In this document: positions 23,791-34,775 of the stretch, in pieces
Layout of the letters: each line of letters opens with the position of its first letter
Numbering within the stretch: the stretch's first letter is position 1
Assembly: GCA_946406115.1 (NCBI GenBank)
Contig: OX291544.1
Span: 19,795,521-19,859,520, forward strand
Direction of reading: 5' to 3'
DNA: 64,000 nucleotides
From: Apoda limacodes
Taxonomy: Eukaryota; Arthropoda; Insecta; Lepidoptera; Limacodidae
Notes under the pieces: generated by a model
What the model was told of the DNA's origin: nothing
Seen by the model: only the letters and a program-made list of their open reading frames with translations
The model's database searches: none
Made by a program: the position numbers and the translations under genes

Positions 23791-24393
23791 CACTAGAAGC
23801 GCCGAGGTTTGCGACCCCCCTTGAACCACTGCCGTGACAAATTTGTCCCATTGTATTTGATGCATCAAAAGTGAACAGTGGCGTGAACAGTTTATAAGAT
23901 ACTTGAAACACGTTTATTTATTTATTTTAAATCAAATCCAAGGAATAAGAATAAAAAGAGGAAGAAAAAAACAAAAACGAAACAAATAATTTGTTAATTG
24001 GTTGATATTTTTGGGTTCATAATAAAATCATCAAAACATTTATAGTAAATCTAACTGTACTAAATTATGAAAAACCTATAAACTAGTTAATACTATTTGA
24101 AGAGCAAGATCATTCAAATAACATTCTTTATTATTGCATTTATTACACTTAGTTTTTTTGCACTTATAGCACCTTAGAATACCGACGGGAATGAAAAATG
24201 ATGTGGCAGTTCTAGGCAGATCGCTTTTTTTCAATAACTATTCTTGTTACAAAATTGAAAAATTTAAATTTTATAAATACAACACATCACTAAAAGTCAA
24301 AAAGTTTTACGGACCTACATAGAAAAAAATCAAAAAGTTAGAGACGATCAAATTTGCCGGTGGGACAAAAATGGGACGGCGGCACTTTTAGTG
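23791..24393 (-). mobile_element. piggyBac-like non-autonomous element with TTAA duplication
   Basis: TTAA at 23787-23790 and at 24394-24397 flank 603 bp. The terminal inverted repeats are CACTAGAAGCGCCG on the left and CACTAAAAGTGCCG on the right (reverse complement). The minus strand keeps the 3' end of a transposase frame: FFIPVGILRCYKCKKTKCNK followed by CNNKEC, a cysteine-rich zinc-binding tail of the kind that closes piggyBac transposases, then a stop near 24082. The catalytic DDD core is missing, so it cannot move itself. The unoccupied target survives at 5426-5429 in copy A, which proves TTAA-specific insertion. A second copy frames the nest at 41592-53886. Confidence 0.8.
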
Positions 24394-24455
24394 TTAAAAT
24401 TATATAATAAGAACTTTGCATAATTGTAGTTTAGGTTAAGAATGATTGCCTTGGT

Positions 24456-24905
24456 TTTTAGGGATCCATACCCAAAGTATTTAAAATGGGACCCTATTAG
24501 TCTTAGCTCCGCTGTCCTTCCGTCCATCCGTCTGCCACCAGGCTGTATCTCATGAACCGTAATAGTTAGACAGTTGAAGACATAAAAACAGAAGATGTAT
24601 TTCTGTTGCCGCTATAACAACAAATACTAAAAAACAGAATAAAATAAATATTTAAGGGGGCTCCCATACAACAAACGTGATTTTTTTGCTTGTTTTTGCT
24701 CGATATTGATAACGGCAACAGGTAGACGCTTTGAATATTCACAGAATATTTAGTTATGTATGCACTTTAAAAATTAATAATTAAATTAAAATAAAACCAA
24801 TATAAGGGTGGCTCTTATACAACAAACGTGTTTTTTTTTGCCGTTTTAGAAATAGTGGTACAGAACCTTTTGTGCGCGAGTCTTACTCGCACTTGGCCGA
24901 TTATT
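24456..24905 (+). mobile_element. Dispersed lepidopteran repeat, copy in duplication B
   Basis: Same layout as 18390-18845: 'ttagggatccatacccaaag' at the start, 'ctgtatctcatgaaccgtaa' inside, 'actcgcacttggccgat' at the end. Copy A of the duplication lacks it (about 5490), so it is younger than the duplication. Confidence 0.7.
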
Positions 24906-25257
24906 TTTTTAATCAACTAGTTGGCCTTGCGGTTTCGTTGTCTGCTTTATGATTATTCGTTTCTACATAGGTATTTTCATTAGAGTATTTTTCTTAATAT
25001 AAACTACATTGGTCATTTACAGTTTTAGTTTTTGGTAAAGGATGATATCGTGGGAAACCTGCAAACGTCAGAAAGAAAAAGATATTTGAGTATGTAGCAA
25101 TTTCTTACTGGGCTTTTAAGATTTTTTGGCATAGTGGACTATGGCTAGAATTGAACTCAATCACGGCACAGAGAAAAAAATACTATAGAATCTTTTTATT
25201 CAACAAACTTATTCGCTGGCAAAGGTTAGTCGCGTCTCCTGTAACCTCAATCATACG
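24906..25257. other. No gene seen; duplicated spacer
   Basis: Matches 5500-5770 of copy A. No gene or element. Confidence 0.4.
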
Positions 25258-25565
25258 TTAAGAGATTATTTTTAGAAACTTATTTGCTTGAGGACCCCAG
25301 GGATTCATTGTTTTCACCCTAAATGGAAGAAACATAGTAATATACCCATCACCAATTATTGCATATGTCCTCCGCTTGGAGGTCTCAGCTTTTTTTGCGG
25401 AAGCACCCGCGGCCCTGGAACTATTTTGAAGATAGGAAGGAGGTAGGGTGTAAACACAGGTAGCATCCCACACCAGCGGCCTCCCACGACTCCAAGAAAT
25501 TAAAGTCATCCCATCAGGTGTCTTGCCATCGTCAAGTGATAAACCAAAAGGCTCAAGATATAAAT
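25258..25565 (-). pseudogene. Retroelement protein fragment with PD-(D/E)XK-like 'WDATC' domain
   Basis: The minus strand reads [20 protein letters not shown], then [14 protein letters not shown], then alanine-rich [17 protein letters not shown], and ends [15 protein letters not shown] recognise this order (EPxGL..DGKxPDG, WxxGRxLxWDATC, the AGA..A..K..KY segment, and xET.GPWGPxA) from proteins encoded by reverse-transcriptase-bearing retroelements of many animals. The invariant D in WDATC and the following pattern suggest a nuclease-like PD-(D/E)XK fold, which is inference. Only this terminal domain remains, with no start or upstream frame. It is absent from the matching position of copy A. 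Confidence 0.55.
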
Positions 25566-26451
25566 ATAATAACTGTACTTTGAAATTTTTATCAATGTAG
25601 ACTTTCTTCTGGATACAAAAACATATAGTATCTCAATTTAGAAATGTAAGTTTCAAGTGACAAAATCCTAAGACTTGTCCAGCCGCCAACGACCTTGCGA
25701 GCTCTTTTGTATGAGCCGCACCACCCACACGTTAATTTCGCTCCCCGAAAAGGCTTTGTTTATTTATAATAAATAATAAAACCATAATTAAAAAAAAAAC
25801 ACAAATACCAAATTATTCCTCATTGCTTTTAAAGGTAGGCAAATATATTTTTCTAGTGTTTTGATAAAAACTATTAAAATTATAGGGTTATAACTGAAAA
25901 AAAAGGGGGTAAGTTTAGAGGTTTTTCCTGCGATTCTGTAAATTATTACTAAGGATTTTAAGTGAAAGCATGTTAATCCGTATATTTTGTAAATTGCTAT
26001 GTATTTTTTTCATTTAAAAATAAAATTTAGAAATATTTAACAGGCGAAATACGGATACAAACTTGCTAAGTTTTACTCAATTTTGGAAGGATAAGCCTTA
26101 ATATTATTCCGCATTAATTTAACCAAGGCCAAGAAGCGGTTTAGTTTAATAATTACTTATTTAAATAATTATATTAATATTTGAATTAGCATATATTATT
26201 GTACATAGAAAAAATTTATACCTTCATTTTGCTAATATCAGACCTTGGATTTATAACGTAGTATCCATATTTTTTTTATTTATATTTTTTTGCACTTGAT
26301 TTACTTACTCAAAATTTAATTCTACCATCGTCAATTTACATTTATCACATCATTTATCTCCTAAAACTAAGAAGTTACTCTTAAAAACAAATAAAAGATA
26401 ATATTTTATTTAAACTCATTGCATTTAATTAACAACTATATTTTGCAAGTG
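25566..26451. other. No gene seen; right-hand end of duplication B
   Basis: Bases 25550-25690 and 26100-26190 match copy A at 8285-8560. The rest is AT-rich spacer. Confidence 0.4.
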
Positions 26452-26736
26452 GCTCCGCCCACTCTAAATTCGATTATTCGCGAAGAATTTCTATGTCACC
26501 TCCTTAATATAACTAACGAAGATTGCTATAGCAAGTTATAGCTATAGCTATAGTTTGTTTAAGCTCGGTTATAGTTATTCCCACTGGAACTTTTAAATTC
26601 TCCGGGTTGAAAACTATCCTATGTACTTCCACGGGACTCAAACTATCTCCGTACCATATTTCATCTGAATCGATTCATCAATCTAAGCGTGAAGTGGTAA
26701 CAGACAAAGTTACTTTCGCATTTATATTAGTATGGA
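26452..26736 (+). mobile_element. RTE-type LINE 3'-end repeat
   Basis: It runs from 'gtggctccgcccactctaaa' through 'gggttgaaaactatccta' and 'cgggactcaaactatctccg' to 'tatattagtatggat'. This is the familiar 3' UTR tail of lepidopteran RTE-clade elements and their SINE partners. Related tails are at 59335-59580, 60085-60520 and 60560-60875. Confidence 0.65.
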
Positions 26737-27405
26737 TGTAGAAGAAGACTAGATTTAGAAATATTAAACAAAAATAGTAGCCTCCGCAATGAGTTGTCAG
26801 TGTTGCACACTCAATATGGTACTATACTGGCAGAGCGGGACCAATTTCAGAAAATTGTAGAAATGTTTGACAGTTGTAGTGAGGAGTATGTGGTGGCCCT
26901 TAACAAGATTTTATATCTTCAAGAGGAACTACGGGACGTCCATCAACACATCTCACAACTTGAAGAGGCTACCCAAACTTACACACAGCATCAAACTCAA
27001 AATCTTTCTGACGAATTATATAGTAAGGCCCCGACTCTTGCTTCTGCTGCAACTAGCACTACCACCACTATAGATCTTCCAGGTGATGACACAATTAATT
27101 CTTCTAATTCAGTGAAGCTTGCTAAGTGCAGTAGAAACCAGATAAAAAAAATACATCAAAATCAACAGATTTATAAAAAAAACTGAAAAAATTATCAAAA
27201 AGCAAAAAATATTTAGTAGAAATGTAAATTACTGCATTAAAGAAAAAACACACAGTTAGTGGAAAATCTAGGATTATGTAAGTTGCAATTAGAAAACAGT
27301 AGGCTACAACATAAAACTGACACACATTTACTAGTCTTGCAAATAAAAGATTTACATACATCCTTGCAGATGATGACCTGCAAGTATTAAGACTCTCTGA
27401 GAGAG
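26737..27405 (+). pseudogene. Coiled-coil ORF remnant, upstream part (split by the LTR element)
   Basis: An open frame from about 26740 to 27186 reads LDLEILNKNSSLRNELSVLH, then a Q/E-rich helical region (EELRDVHQHISQLEEATQ) with heptad-like spacing, then a Ser/Thr-rich linker and a basic end. There is no clear ATG; the frame is open upstream to the edge of the RTE tail. A second helical stretch in other frames (27250-27380, LVENLGLCKLQLENSRLQ) continues it after a frameshift. The reading frame resumes beyond the LTR element at 34776. Together with the esterase-like part at 34776-35623 it looks like an ORF1-type retroelement protein, but the family is not certain. Confidence 0.45.
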
Positions 27406-27868
27406 TGTCAGGTCCACACGGGTGTACCTAAATAAATTTCAATTATGTAACAAATTAGTTATAACTTCGAGGTTTCAAAATATTTAAAACTTGTACATTT
27501 GCCTGGAATGCGTAGGTCAGGTACAATATTTTTTGTTGCGTTTGAACCTTTTGGGACGAGCGGACTTTCTTAGAAATTATTAATTAACAGATGGTCGGTA
27601 CTGAGATGTTGTCGCTATGGCTTACGGCATGATGACGCGCCAAAAATTCAAGAGTGAGAAAGACGTACGAGTGCGTACGAGACAGATGATTCGCGTAAGG
27701 GATGGTTTTTCGCATGGTTATAAGAATAAGAGATTTATTGCAAAGGCGATAAGGCCGAATAACACTAACGTATTATTGAGAGTTACAGCTTTTCTCCGAC
27801 ACAAAGGTGCGCCAGCGCATTGCAGAAGGAAGGCGGGAATCGTGGCAGTCATTTTTTTGAACTTGAGT

Positions 27869-27953
27869 AAGGCTAACACGTAGGAGTCGTTTTGGAACCG
27901 GAGTAAGGCTAACACAAGGGACAGTCATTTTTTAATTAAAGGAAGGCTAACAC
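27869..27953 (+). promoter_or_regulatory. Triplicated AAGGCTAACAC motif in U3
   Basis: AAGGCTAACAC occurs at 27869-27879, 27905-27915 and 27943-27953, about 36-38 bp apart, with 'cagtcatttttt' also repeated alongside. Short spaced repeats in U3 upstream of a TATA box often act as enhancers in LTRs. The same set is present in the 3' LTR at 33747-33831. Confidence 0.4.
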
Positions 27954-28185
27954 GTGGCTAACAAGTGAACTGTGAGAGTGTTACGTGTTAACGTACGGAG
28001 ACCTTTGTTCAAAGCTAAGTATAACTGCATAATCAATTTTCAGTAAAACTGTAAATATTCTAACAAACTAGTTCGAAATGTACTCAATCCTTAATTGTTT
28101 CTAATCGAGTTTCCAATAATAACGTAGATTTCGAATCTTGAGTAAAGATATATTTAAATTCATTAAAACTTGAACTTATTTGTGT

Positions 28186-28193
28186 TATAAAAG
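28186..28193 (+). promoter_or_regulatory. LTR TATA box
   Basis: TATAAAAG about 780 bases into the LTR; the copy in the 3' LTR is at 34064-34071. It defines a long U3 and a start of R near 28215-28225. Confidence 0.5.
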
Positions 28194-28816
28194 TAGATAT
28201 TACTCAGAAGATCACTCTTTGGAAATATTGTGTGTATTAACCCGGTTTATTTCAGCAACACATTTTTTACTCCAGGCTCGGAGAGCCCATCCTAACCCGT
28301 AATTTAATTAACGTAAATAACTACTCGAGACTTATTGTAATTTTGTGAGAACTTTTGTTTGTTTCTAAGTGTCGTATTTTCATACTGTAACGTAGTTTGG
28401 TCTAGATAGTCCTTGTGTAAAAAAGGAAAGCGCTTTTCGGAAAGGCCTTTCTGGATTGAGGGTGATTGACCTTTTCCATCTTCGGTCAACCAAAGGGCAA
28501 GTCTTACTTTCTGATCTCTGAAGCCTAAACTTCGTGGAACAGAAATTACGACTTTGGAGACAAGGAAAGGACTATCTACTTTCCCAAAAGGGAGATTTTT
28601 CTTTTGCAGCAGACAACGTCTTTTATGTTCAAAATATATACACTTTATCTCGTCAATTCCAGGTCTTTAACGCATGGACAAGCGAAAGGAGTGACTAAGG
28701 CGGACAATACGCGACGCAACAACGGGACGAGGTATCTAATATTGTCGAACGTGCACGAGAACGAAAGCGTGTACAATGCCATGTTTGGTAATGTTTTTCA
28801 TTATTTAATAGAATTA

Positions 28817-28822
28817 AATAAA
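28817..28822 (+). terminator. LTR poly(A) signal
   Basis: AATAAA 75 bases before the LTR end; the 3' LTR copy is at 34695-34700. This is the position expected for the end of R. Confidence 0.45.
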
Positions 28823-28897
28823 TGATCACGTCATATCACAAGTCTTTTACTAAGCGATAGGCTGGGGATGTAAGAGGGCGAGAGGGGGGACCTCACA

Positions 28898-31800
28898 TTT
28901 GGTGCCATGGACCAGAATCTTTGTCTAAAATTCAAAATAGTAATTTTGAATCAAAGAAATAAAAAAAACTAAAGTTACTACATAACACAACGTAGAATTC
29001 ATTCATTACTTCATTAATTAAAAGCTTAGTAATTGAGTAGGAGATTTAGCCAGAGGTAGTACATAGGTTAACTAGTGGTTCTAGATTTAACTTAAAAAAA
29101 GACGATCAAATGAGATATTTTAGAAACTAAGACACACTAATTCTATATTTGTCAGCATCAGAGATATGAACAAAAAACTTAATATTTTGTGGAAAAATAA
29201 TTTTGTAAAGATAAATATGTAGGTATATATGTATTTATGTACATCTTAATGTATGTGCTGTCATAAACATAAAGAGTTCTCTCAAATAGAAATAAAACAA
29301 CTAAATGAGAGAAAACTCTGACTATAAAAAGTAAATTATAGTCATTAATTGAAAGGTTTTCTGTCTTTGGAAAAATACCTATTCTGTAAAATAGAAATGA
29401 TGTAGGTAAAAATATTAGATTACAGTGTTGAACTAGCGCATTGCACAATGAAAACGTCTGTAGTAAGCAGTGGAAATGTCCTACATAGGATATTGTAACC
29501 TTATAGGCTATTGTGAAAACGAATCATCAGGCAGGCCATATGCTTGTTTGCCACTTTTGTAGTATGAAATAGAAGCAACTTATTCACAACTACACAGTAA
29601 AGTTGTTACCTGTTAAGTCATCCGACATAGGTATATAAAAAGTCAAGGGATAAAAAGTATTGACTATGGAATAAAGTAAAGTGGTTTTACTTTGTAGAAA
29701 CTCATATGAATATAAGAAGTAAGAAACAAGACATGTTGCGATGCTTTAAGTCTGTTTAAGGCAAAGTAGGATAAGCACAAATACCTATGTAATGTCGACT
29801 GTGAAATTCTAACGATAAATTAAACAATACTTGCATATAGAATTACTGTTAGATAGATATCAATATAAGGTAATATCAAGTAAGATAGTTAAAAACTCTA
29901 AAGTAAACCCTGTGCATAAGGCTTACTGTCTGTTTGTCTGTCTGTCTGTCTATCTATCCGTGGATCTGTCCGTCTGTCTATCTGTCCGTCTGTCAATTAT
30001 TTAACCGATAAGCTAGATTGTCTATCCGTCTGTTTGTCTACGATTATTTGTATGAATGCTAAACTGTTTTATACGAAAGTGTTGAACGGAGTTATAAGAC
30101 GAGGTTTAAGCTTAGGATTTATGACTAATTTTAAGGTTTATACAAAGGCAAAACATCGTAAGCAGGGCCAGGTCTGCTTTGAAGCTAAGCTATTTGATTT
30201 ACAAATGACAAAGTTGATAGAGAGAAATGCATGTAGTGAAGTTGTCTGTCTTACGCACTACGCCTAACAAAATGAAATATAGTAGGTTGTTAGTGATATA
30301 TATTGAGTGTCATGAGTGTAAGAGTTATAAAAGTAGTCATGATATATTTGTAAATTAAATGTAAGGAGTAATAGATATAGAATCTAGATTCTACTGTGTT
30401 GTAAACTTGGTTGAAAAATAACGATAATGAAAATTATAATCCTGACTACCGAGATTTTATTCAGATTTTTAAACTAGGATATTTTAAGAGAGGTTTATAT
30501 TGTCTCAGTACGATTAAGGTATCAAATTAACTTTGTGGTTCAAAGTTCGACTAAACAAATCACAGCCAAAGCACAATAGGTAGGTATAGAGGGATACCGA
30601 TATGAATAAAAGACTGGAGTGTTGACTCAATCCTTGAAAGATGAATAGTATTCTATGATTCACTTAATATCGTGAGCATAAATAATATCATACGAATGAT
30701 AATTATAACGATAGGTCTGTTGATTTATTTCATATTCATAGTTAAGCTTTACAGTTGCTTGAAACTTAGACGAATAGAAAGGAAATACTGTTCGTGAGAT
30801 TAGGTATTTCACTTGCCTAGATTCGATTTCTAGGATGATAAAACCGTTGTTCAATATATCTCAATGGATAAAATGTTTGTAGTTATTTATAGATAAATAT
30901 AAAAGTACATACTCAGGTGAATGAAATATAAAACTCAGGGTTCGATTCCCGGTAATGAGAGATTTCACGTGATAAAATAAATACGCACCAATATAAGGAT
31001 GCCATGGTTTTATCCTAATGTACTGTATACGATAAAGTAAAATAATTAACGTAATAAGGGTTGATCAAGAATGATGACTTATAAAGCTGGTACAGTAGTG
31101 ACTTATTGTGTTGATAAGAAACATGCATTAGGATCATATTCACAGTGTTGAGCAAAATGATGAAGGGGTATGGACAATATGATTGATGTTAAACGGAAAT
31201 GATTACCATCATGTATGTATATATGTATGTACCTACTACAAGCAATGTCATGTTTGTGCTACAGCAAACGACATGTACGTTTGTCTGTATAAAGAAAACT
31301 ACTGAACTCCGAAGCGTATACTTACTTGCCTCTAATGAATTTAAGTTTAATAAATAGACGTAGTTTAGGTGATGAAGACCGAATTAGGGTCTGGGAGGGG
31401 TGTATATAAGGTACTTGTAAAATCGGTACTCTTATATCATAAATTTCAACATATGCTGATTTGATCAAAAATGGTGAAGAACTTCCTATATTCTTCAGTT
31501 TGTATGTATGTATGTAATAATCACTTAGACATAATGTAGATAATAGTTATTTTGTTTACATTAAAATTATAAAAGATTAGAAATATCAGCGAAAGTTTAT
31601 TGAGTAACAGATGGTCGATGCAAGGAAAACATAGCTAAGGCTGTGTATTGTAAACCGCTAGTGGTGATATGTAAGGAATAACGTGATAAATGTTAACTAT
31701 GTGACTAAGTTCGCAGAGTTTGGTACTGGTTGAGACATAGGTGTCAGCAGCAAATACCTATTCACGATATAACTAAGTGGTAAAGCTGGTTGATGGTGGA

Positions 31801-33283
31801 TTCAACTACGCCTCCTATGGCATGTGTAATGGCTGATGTGATTATGAACAATGGTCATACTTAGATATTAAGAAACATTCTGTTTGATATATTTAGTTAG
31901 GTAACGGTGTTAATAACAGTAGTTTCCTTGGGATAAAATAAAATCATTTAAAGTTGGTATTGAAGTCGCTTTAGATAACTAAGATGCGAATTAAGCATAT
32001 TAATAATTTAGATGAAATAAATGACTTTAACCTTATAAACATTCACACATGTATTCGAAATAGATGAGTACAAACTGGTACTTACAGTGGGCACGTAGAC
32101 ATATTATGAATGAAAGTGCAAGTAATATAGGATTGCGATAATTAGATTAAGTATTAGCAGTGGAATAAATAGATAAATAGGGTAACATGCTCTTGGTCTA
32201 ATTGAAAACGATATATAAGTCATTCATGGCTAGAAAGAGTAATCGACGAGTCAGAGTTATTATTAATAACCACCAAATTTCAAATAACAGAATCGAGTTT
32301 CTGGTACAATTGTGGATTCTTATGTAAATTAAATGGTTGTAAAGTGGTTCTATCATATTAAAGAAGGCTTGTGGGCTAACGCTACTGATCTCTTTATTGT
32401 TCGAGGAACTATATGTTATCAGCACCGCACATAAAAATAATATAATACGCTATTGTTGATAAAGAAAAAAAAAATAAGAGGAAATTATGATGCAAGGCAC
32501 ATATCTAGGTATCATGGCACTATCATAAGCCGAGGACTAAAGTAGTTCCACTAAAATATTGTTTTAGGATAAAGGATAGATAGTGTAGTACCTGTCTATG
32601 TGGAGAAGTGTGTCCAGCCAAATAGCTCAATCTTGAAAGCATTAAGACGGGGCCCCGCACTAGGAAATTATATACATGTTATTATAACAAGTACGCTCAA
32701 GCATAATTACGCGAAGCCGCTACCGGCCTGTCTATTACGGCAGGACGGGGTTGAGATAATTATGGCTGGAAGGTACCAAGCTATAATACTAAAGAGCACG
32801 AGTGCATAGAAAAAAAAAAAGAGACGTACGCCGAGCGCACAGTTATAACTGTGGACTATTTGGAACTGGATAATATTTTTCCACATGCACAGACGTAAGG
32901 AAGGGCTAGAATAAAGTTTAAAGTTAAATAAAGTTGGATACTGGTAAAGGAACTTGTCACGATGATACAATTAGTTTGCTTGCAATGCGTAATATTTTAT
33001 ATTTCAGCTGTGTTCGAGAAGGAGCCGATAGAGTGTACGAGCTTGGTACGAGGAACGAGAACGCATGTTAGCATTAGAATTGATAGTATATGCAGTTAGG
33101 GAAAGCTTTGTTTCTCAACTTTGCATGAGGTTGATAGATGAATGTGCAATATTGTAACTTCAGTGTAGAGTTCCTGAACCTTTTAAATATGTTGTTAGAT
33201 ATCCGATGTAGTGAGATTAGGTTTCGGAGCGTGAAGTCCACAAAGCCTGGCAAGCAGCTTCATAGATTCCACGTGGAGGGGGA
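28898..33283 (+). other. Non-coding interior of the LTR element
   Basis: 4386 bp of AT-rich sequence with no retroviral domain in any frame. Small ORFs of 60-90 codons lack motifs. It contains a (CTGT)n-type microsatellite at 29926-29994 and an isolated GGTTCGATTCC B-box-like string at 30939-30949 without tRNA structure. Near the right end an open frame (33138-33283) of 'IRFRSVKSTKPGK' type runs into the LTR and may be the last remnant of a pol frame. Confidence 0.6.
29926..29994. repeat. (CTGT)n / (CTAT)n microsatellite
   Basis: Repeated tgtc/tatc tetramers with several interruptions, inside the LTR element interior. Confidence 0.7.
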
Positions 33284-34775
33284 TGTCAGGTCCACACGGG
33301 TGTACCTAAATAAATTTCAATTATGTAACAAATTAGTTATAACTTCGAGGTTTCAAAATATTTAAAACTTGTACATTTGCCTGGAATGCGTAGGTCAGGT
33401 ACAATATTTTTTGTTGCGTTTGAACCTTTTGGGACGAGCGGACTTTCTTAGAAATTATTAATTAACAGATGGTCGGTACTGAGATGTTGTCGCTATGGCT
33501 TACGGCATGATGACGCGCCAAAAATTCAAGAGTGAGAAAGACGTACGAGTGCGTACGAGACAGATGATTCGCGTAAGGGATGGTTTTTCGCATGGTTATA
33601 AGAATAAGAGATTTATTGCAAAGGCGATAAGGCCGAATAACACTAACGTATTATTGAGAGTTACAGCTTTTCTCCGACACAAAGGTGCGCCAGCGCATTG
33701 CAGAAGGAAGGCGGGAATCGTGGCAGTCATTTTTTTGAACTTGAGTAAGGCTAACACGTAGGAGTCGTTTTGGAACCGGAGTAAGGCTAACACAAGGGAC
33801 AGTCATTTTTTAATTAAAGGAAGGCTAACACGTGGCTAACAAGTGAACTGTGAGAGTGTTACGTGTTAACGTACGGAGACCTTTGTTCAAAGCTAAGTAT
33901 AACTGCATAATCAATTTTCAGTAAAACTGTAAATATTCTAACAAACTAGTTCGAAATGTACTCAATCCTTAATTGTTTCTAATCGAGTTTCCAATAATAA
34001 CGTAGATTTCGAATCTTGAGTAAAGATATATTTAAATTCATTAAAACTTGAACTTATTTGTGTTATAAAAGTAGATATTACTCAGAAGATCACTCTTTGG
34101 AAATATTGTGTGTATTAACCCGGTTTATTTCAGCAACACATTTTTTACTCCAGGCTCGGAGAGCCCATCCTAACCCGTAATTTAATTAACGTAAATAACT
34201 ACTCGACACTTATTGTAATTTTGTGAGAACTTTTGTTTGTTTCTAAGTGTCGTATTTTCATACTGTAACGTAGTTTGGTCTAGATAGTCCTTGTGTAAAA
34301 AAGGAAAGCGCTTTTCGGAAAGGCCTTTCTGGATTGAGGGTGATTGACCTTTTCCATCTTCGGTCAACCAAAGGGCAAGTCTTACTTTCTGATCTCTGAA
34401 GCCTAAACTTCGTGGAACAGAAATTACGACTTTGGAGACAAGGAAAGGACTATCTACTTTCCCAAAAGGGAGATTTTTCTTTTGCAGCAGACAACGTCTT
34501 TTATGTTCAAAATATATACACTTTATCTCGTCAATTCCAGGTCTTTAACGCATGGACAAGCGAAAGGAGTGACTAAGGCGGACAATACGCGACGCAACAA
34601 CGGGACGAGGTATCTAATATTGTCGAACGTGCACGAGAACGACAGCGTGTACAATGCCATGTTTGGTAATGTTTTTCATTATTTAATAGAATTAAATAAA
34701 TGATCACGTCATATCACAAGTCTTTTACTAAGCGATAGGCTGGGGATGTAAGAGGGCGAGAGGGGGGACCTCACA
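33284..34775 (+). repeat. 3' LTR
   Basis: Matches the 5' LTR at a constant offset of 5878 with two substitutions seen by eye (34207 and 34643). It is preceded by the polypurine tract and followed by the second copy of the AGAG target duplication. Confidence 0.88.

Larger units (their letters stand above)
18985..26200. repeat. Segmental duplication, copy B (partner about 541-8570)
   Basis: Colinear with copy A from the CPR intron through exon 1, promoter, the 23090-23400 block, a shortened minisatellite, and on to the 'aaggccaagaagcggttta' landmark near 26126. Insertions private to this copy are the repeats at 19288-19695, 22256-22680 and 24456-24905, the MITE at 21185-21531, and the piggyBac-like element at 23791-24393. 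The retroelement-domain fragment at 25258-25565 also has no match in copy A. Confidence 0.75.
27406..28897 (+). repeat. 5' LTR
   Basis: 1492 bp, TG...CA with inverted ends TGTCAGGT / ACCTCACA. It holds a TATA box (28186-28193) and a poly(A) signal (28817-28822). An 88-codon ORF (27617-27883) lies upstream of the TATA box, in presumed U3, and is present unaltered in both LTRs. I do not recognise it and would not call it a gene. Confidence 0.88.
27406..34775 (+). mobile_element. Young non-coding LTR retrotransposon (LARD-like), 7370 bp
   Basis: Two 1492-bp LTRs (27406-28897 and 33284-34775) begin TGTCAGGT and end ACCTCACA. They are flanked by a 4-bp target duplication AGAG (27402-27405 and 34776-34779). 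A TGG-led primer-binding-site candidate follows the 5' LTR at 28900 (TGGTGCCATGGACC). A polypurine tract GGAGGGGGA abuts the 3' LTR (33275-33283), fixing plus orientation. The 4.39-kb interior has no recognisable gag, protease, RT or integrase. By eye the LTRs differ at two positions only (28329/34207 G to C, 28765/34643 A to C) with no indels, so insertion is recent. It would need enzymes from a related autonomous element. Target duplication length and LTR ends suit Ty3/gypsy, but without pol this is inference. Confidence 0.88.

Noticed and set aside
27617..27883. 88-codon ORF repeated at 33495-33761 as a possible duplicated gene
   Set aside because: It lies inside the two LTRs upstream of their TATA box, so its duplication reflects the LTR pair. 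No family motif.
28604..28825. 73-codon ORF repeated at 34482-34703
   Set aside because: It is also LTR sequence (R/U5 region), with no recognised domain.
30939..30949. Perfect GGTTCGATTCC as a tRNA or SINE promoter
   Set aside because: There is no A box or acceptor-stem pairing around it. It is a chance B-box-like string in AT-rich DNA.
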